From a virus: a DNA stretch of 30,195 nt. Location of the stretch: IMG/VR virus record IMGVR_UViG_3300046714_000721, positions 1 to 30,195 of that record; one strand, given 5' to 3'. Below, in pieces: positions 29,921 to 30,195 of this stretch; position 1 is the first letter of the stretch; each line of letters begins with the position of its first letter. The notes under the pieces were generated by a model. That model did no database searches and was not told the origin of the DNA. It saw nothing but the letters and a program-made list of their open reading frames with translations. The position numbers and the translations under genes were made by a program.

Positions 29921-30195
29921 TCCTCGCCCTCACCCTCTCCTGGCTCCCCGTCCTCGTCGATTGCGCCGGCGGGCCGGAGAGCTATGTCTATTACGAGGTG
30001 AGCCAGATGGTCGGTCAGTGTATCGATTGGGAGAGCGACGCGCCGCTGTGCGGCGTGCAACTCGTCGTGCGGCGGTTCGATGAGCCGCGCGCGGTAGTCG
30101 ACGATCTGCCGGAGCCTGGCGTCGGCGGAGTCGTATGGATGGACGTTCGCGCGGTTGATGTCAACGGGAACAGGAGCGACGAGGTGTGCCAATGA
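29917..30195 (+). CDS. small protein with secretion-type N-terminus
   Basis: The TTG at 29917 (TTGA overlap with the spike stop) gives 92 residues. GTG at 29875 is an alternative start, adding 14 charged residues. With the shorter form, ILALTLSWLPVLVDCAGG is signal-like and could even be a lipobox region (VDC), although Asp at -1 is not favoured. The mature part has ESYVYYEVSQMVG and ends VWMDVRAVDVNGNRSD, a fibronectin-III-like last strand. The last bases (ATGA at 30192-30195) suggest the next gene starts here and continues beyond the window. Confidence 0.5.
   Translation: MILALTLSWLPVLVDCAGGPESYVYYEVSQMVGQCIDWESDAPLCGVQLVVRRFDEPRAVVDDLPEPGVGGVVWMDVRAVDVNGNRSDEVCQ

Noticed and set aside
1-30195. 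Long antisense and shifted open frames
   Set aside because: They are shadows caused by high GC. They lack ribosome-binding sites and recognisable motifs, and overlap well-supported + strand genes. The one shifted frame kept for discussion is in the cytosine methyltransferase.
1-30195. tRNA genes, CRISPR arrays, insertion sequences, attachment sites, lysis genes
   Set aside because: I looked for cloverleaf-type sequences, regular spaced repeats, transposase motifs, integrase and endolysin/holin features and found none that hold up.

Overview
The window is a stretch of a tailed double-stranded DNA bacteriophage genome of siphovirus type (HK97-fold capsid, tape measure, tail tube). GC content is high, roughly two thirds by eye. 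All 44 genes I support lie on the + strand. They are packed almost without gaps: most neighbours overlap by 4 bases (ATGA, GTGA or TTGA) or 1 base (TGATG), and no non-coding stretch exceeds about 50 bases. AGG/GGAGG ribosome-binding sites, bacterial-type signal peptides and a lipobox point to a high-GC bacterial host whose taxon I cannot name. I see no tRNA, rRNA, CRISPR array, insertion sequence, integrase, repressor, endolysin or holin. The window is therefore part of a larger genome, and its lifestyle is undecided.

Layout. (1) 1-1581: small early genes, several Cys-rich and probably zinc-binding, plus a one-helix membrane protein. A perfect 14-bp palindrome matching the bacterial parS centromere lies at 1017-1032. 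(2) 1603-4841: recombination and replication module with an Erf-type annealing protein, a PD-(D/E)XK nuclease, a coiled-coil partner, a DnaD-like replication initiator whose gene contains iteron-like direct repeats (candidate origin), and a zinc-ribbon protein. (3) 4838-8287: DNA modification and accessory genes: an NPPY adenine methyltransferase, small unknowns, a C5-cytosine methyltransferase whose central part codes better in another frame, a zinc-tail protein and a winged-helix protein. (4) 8335-10323: RusA Holliday-junction resolvase and a ParB-domain/DNA-methyltransferase fusion. The latter has a promoter placed for a leaderless transcript.

(5) 10323-16942: packaging and head genes: small terminase candidate, large terminase, a portal fused to a Mu-F-like head domain, HK97 prohead protease and major capsid protein. 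(6) 16970-18476: a glycosyltransferase-like protein, a small protein and a SAM methyltransferase, inserted between capsid and connector genes. (7) 18473-23771: head-tail connector, gp10-like protein, tail terminator candidate, tail tube, tail chaperone candidate and a short tape measure. Between them sit a signal-peptide protein and a lipoprotein. (8) 23768-30195: tail hub with an inserted beta-propeller, baseplate-like proteins including a BppU-like one, a protein with a long Ala/Ser/Pro tail, a large putative beta-helix spike with a signal peptide, and a final small secreted-type protein.

As a system, the phage seems to borrow the host replisome through its own initiator, to process recombination intermediates with Erf, nuclease and RusA, to mark its DNA with up to three methyltransferases, and to carry host-surface or virion-decoration functions among its structural genes. 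The observations I rate highest are the parS-like site, the iteron cluster inside the initiator gene, the leaderless-type promoter, the frame-mosaic cytosine methyltransferase and the strong excess of CTCGAG across the window.
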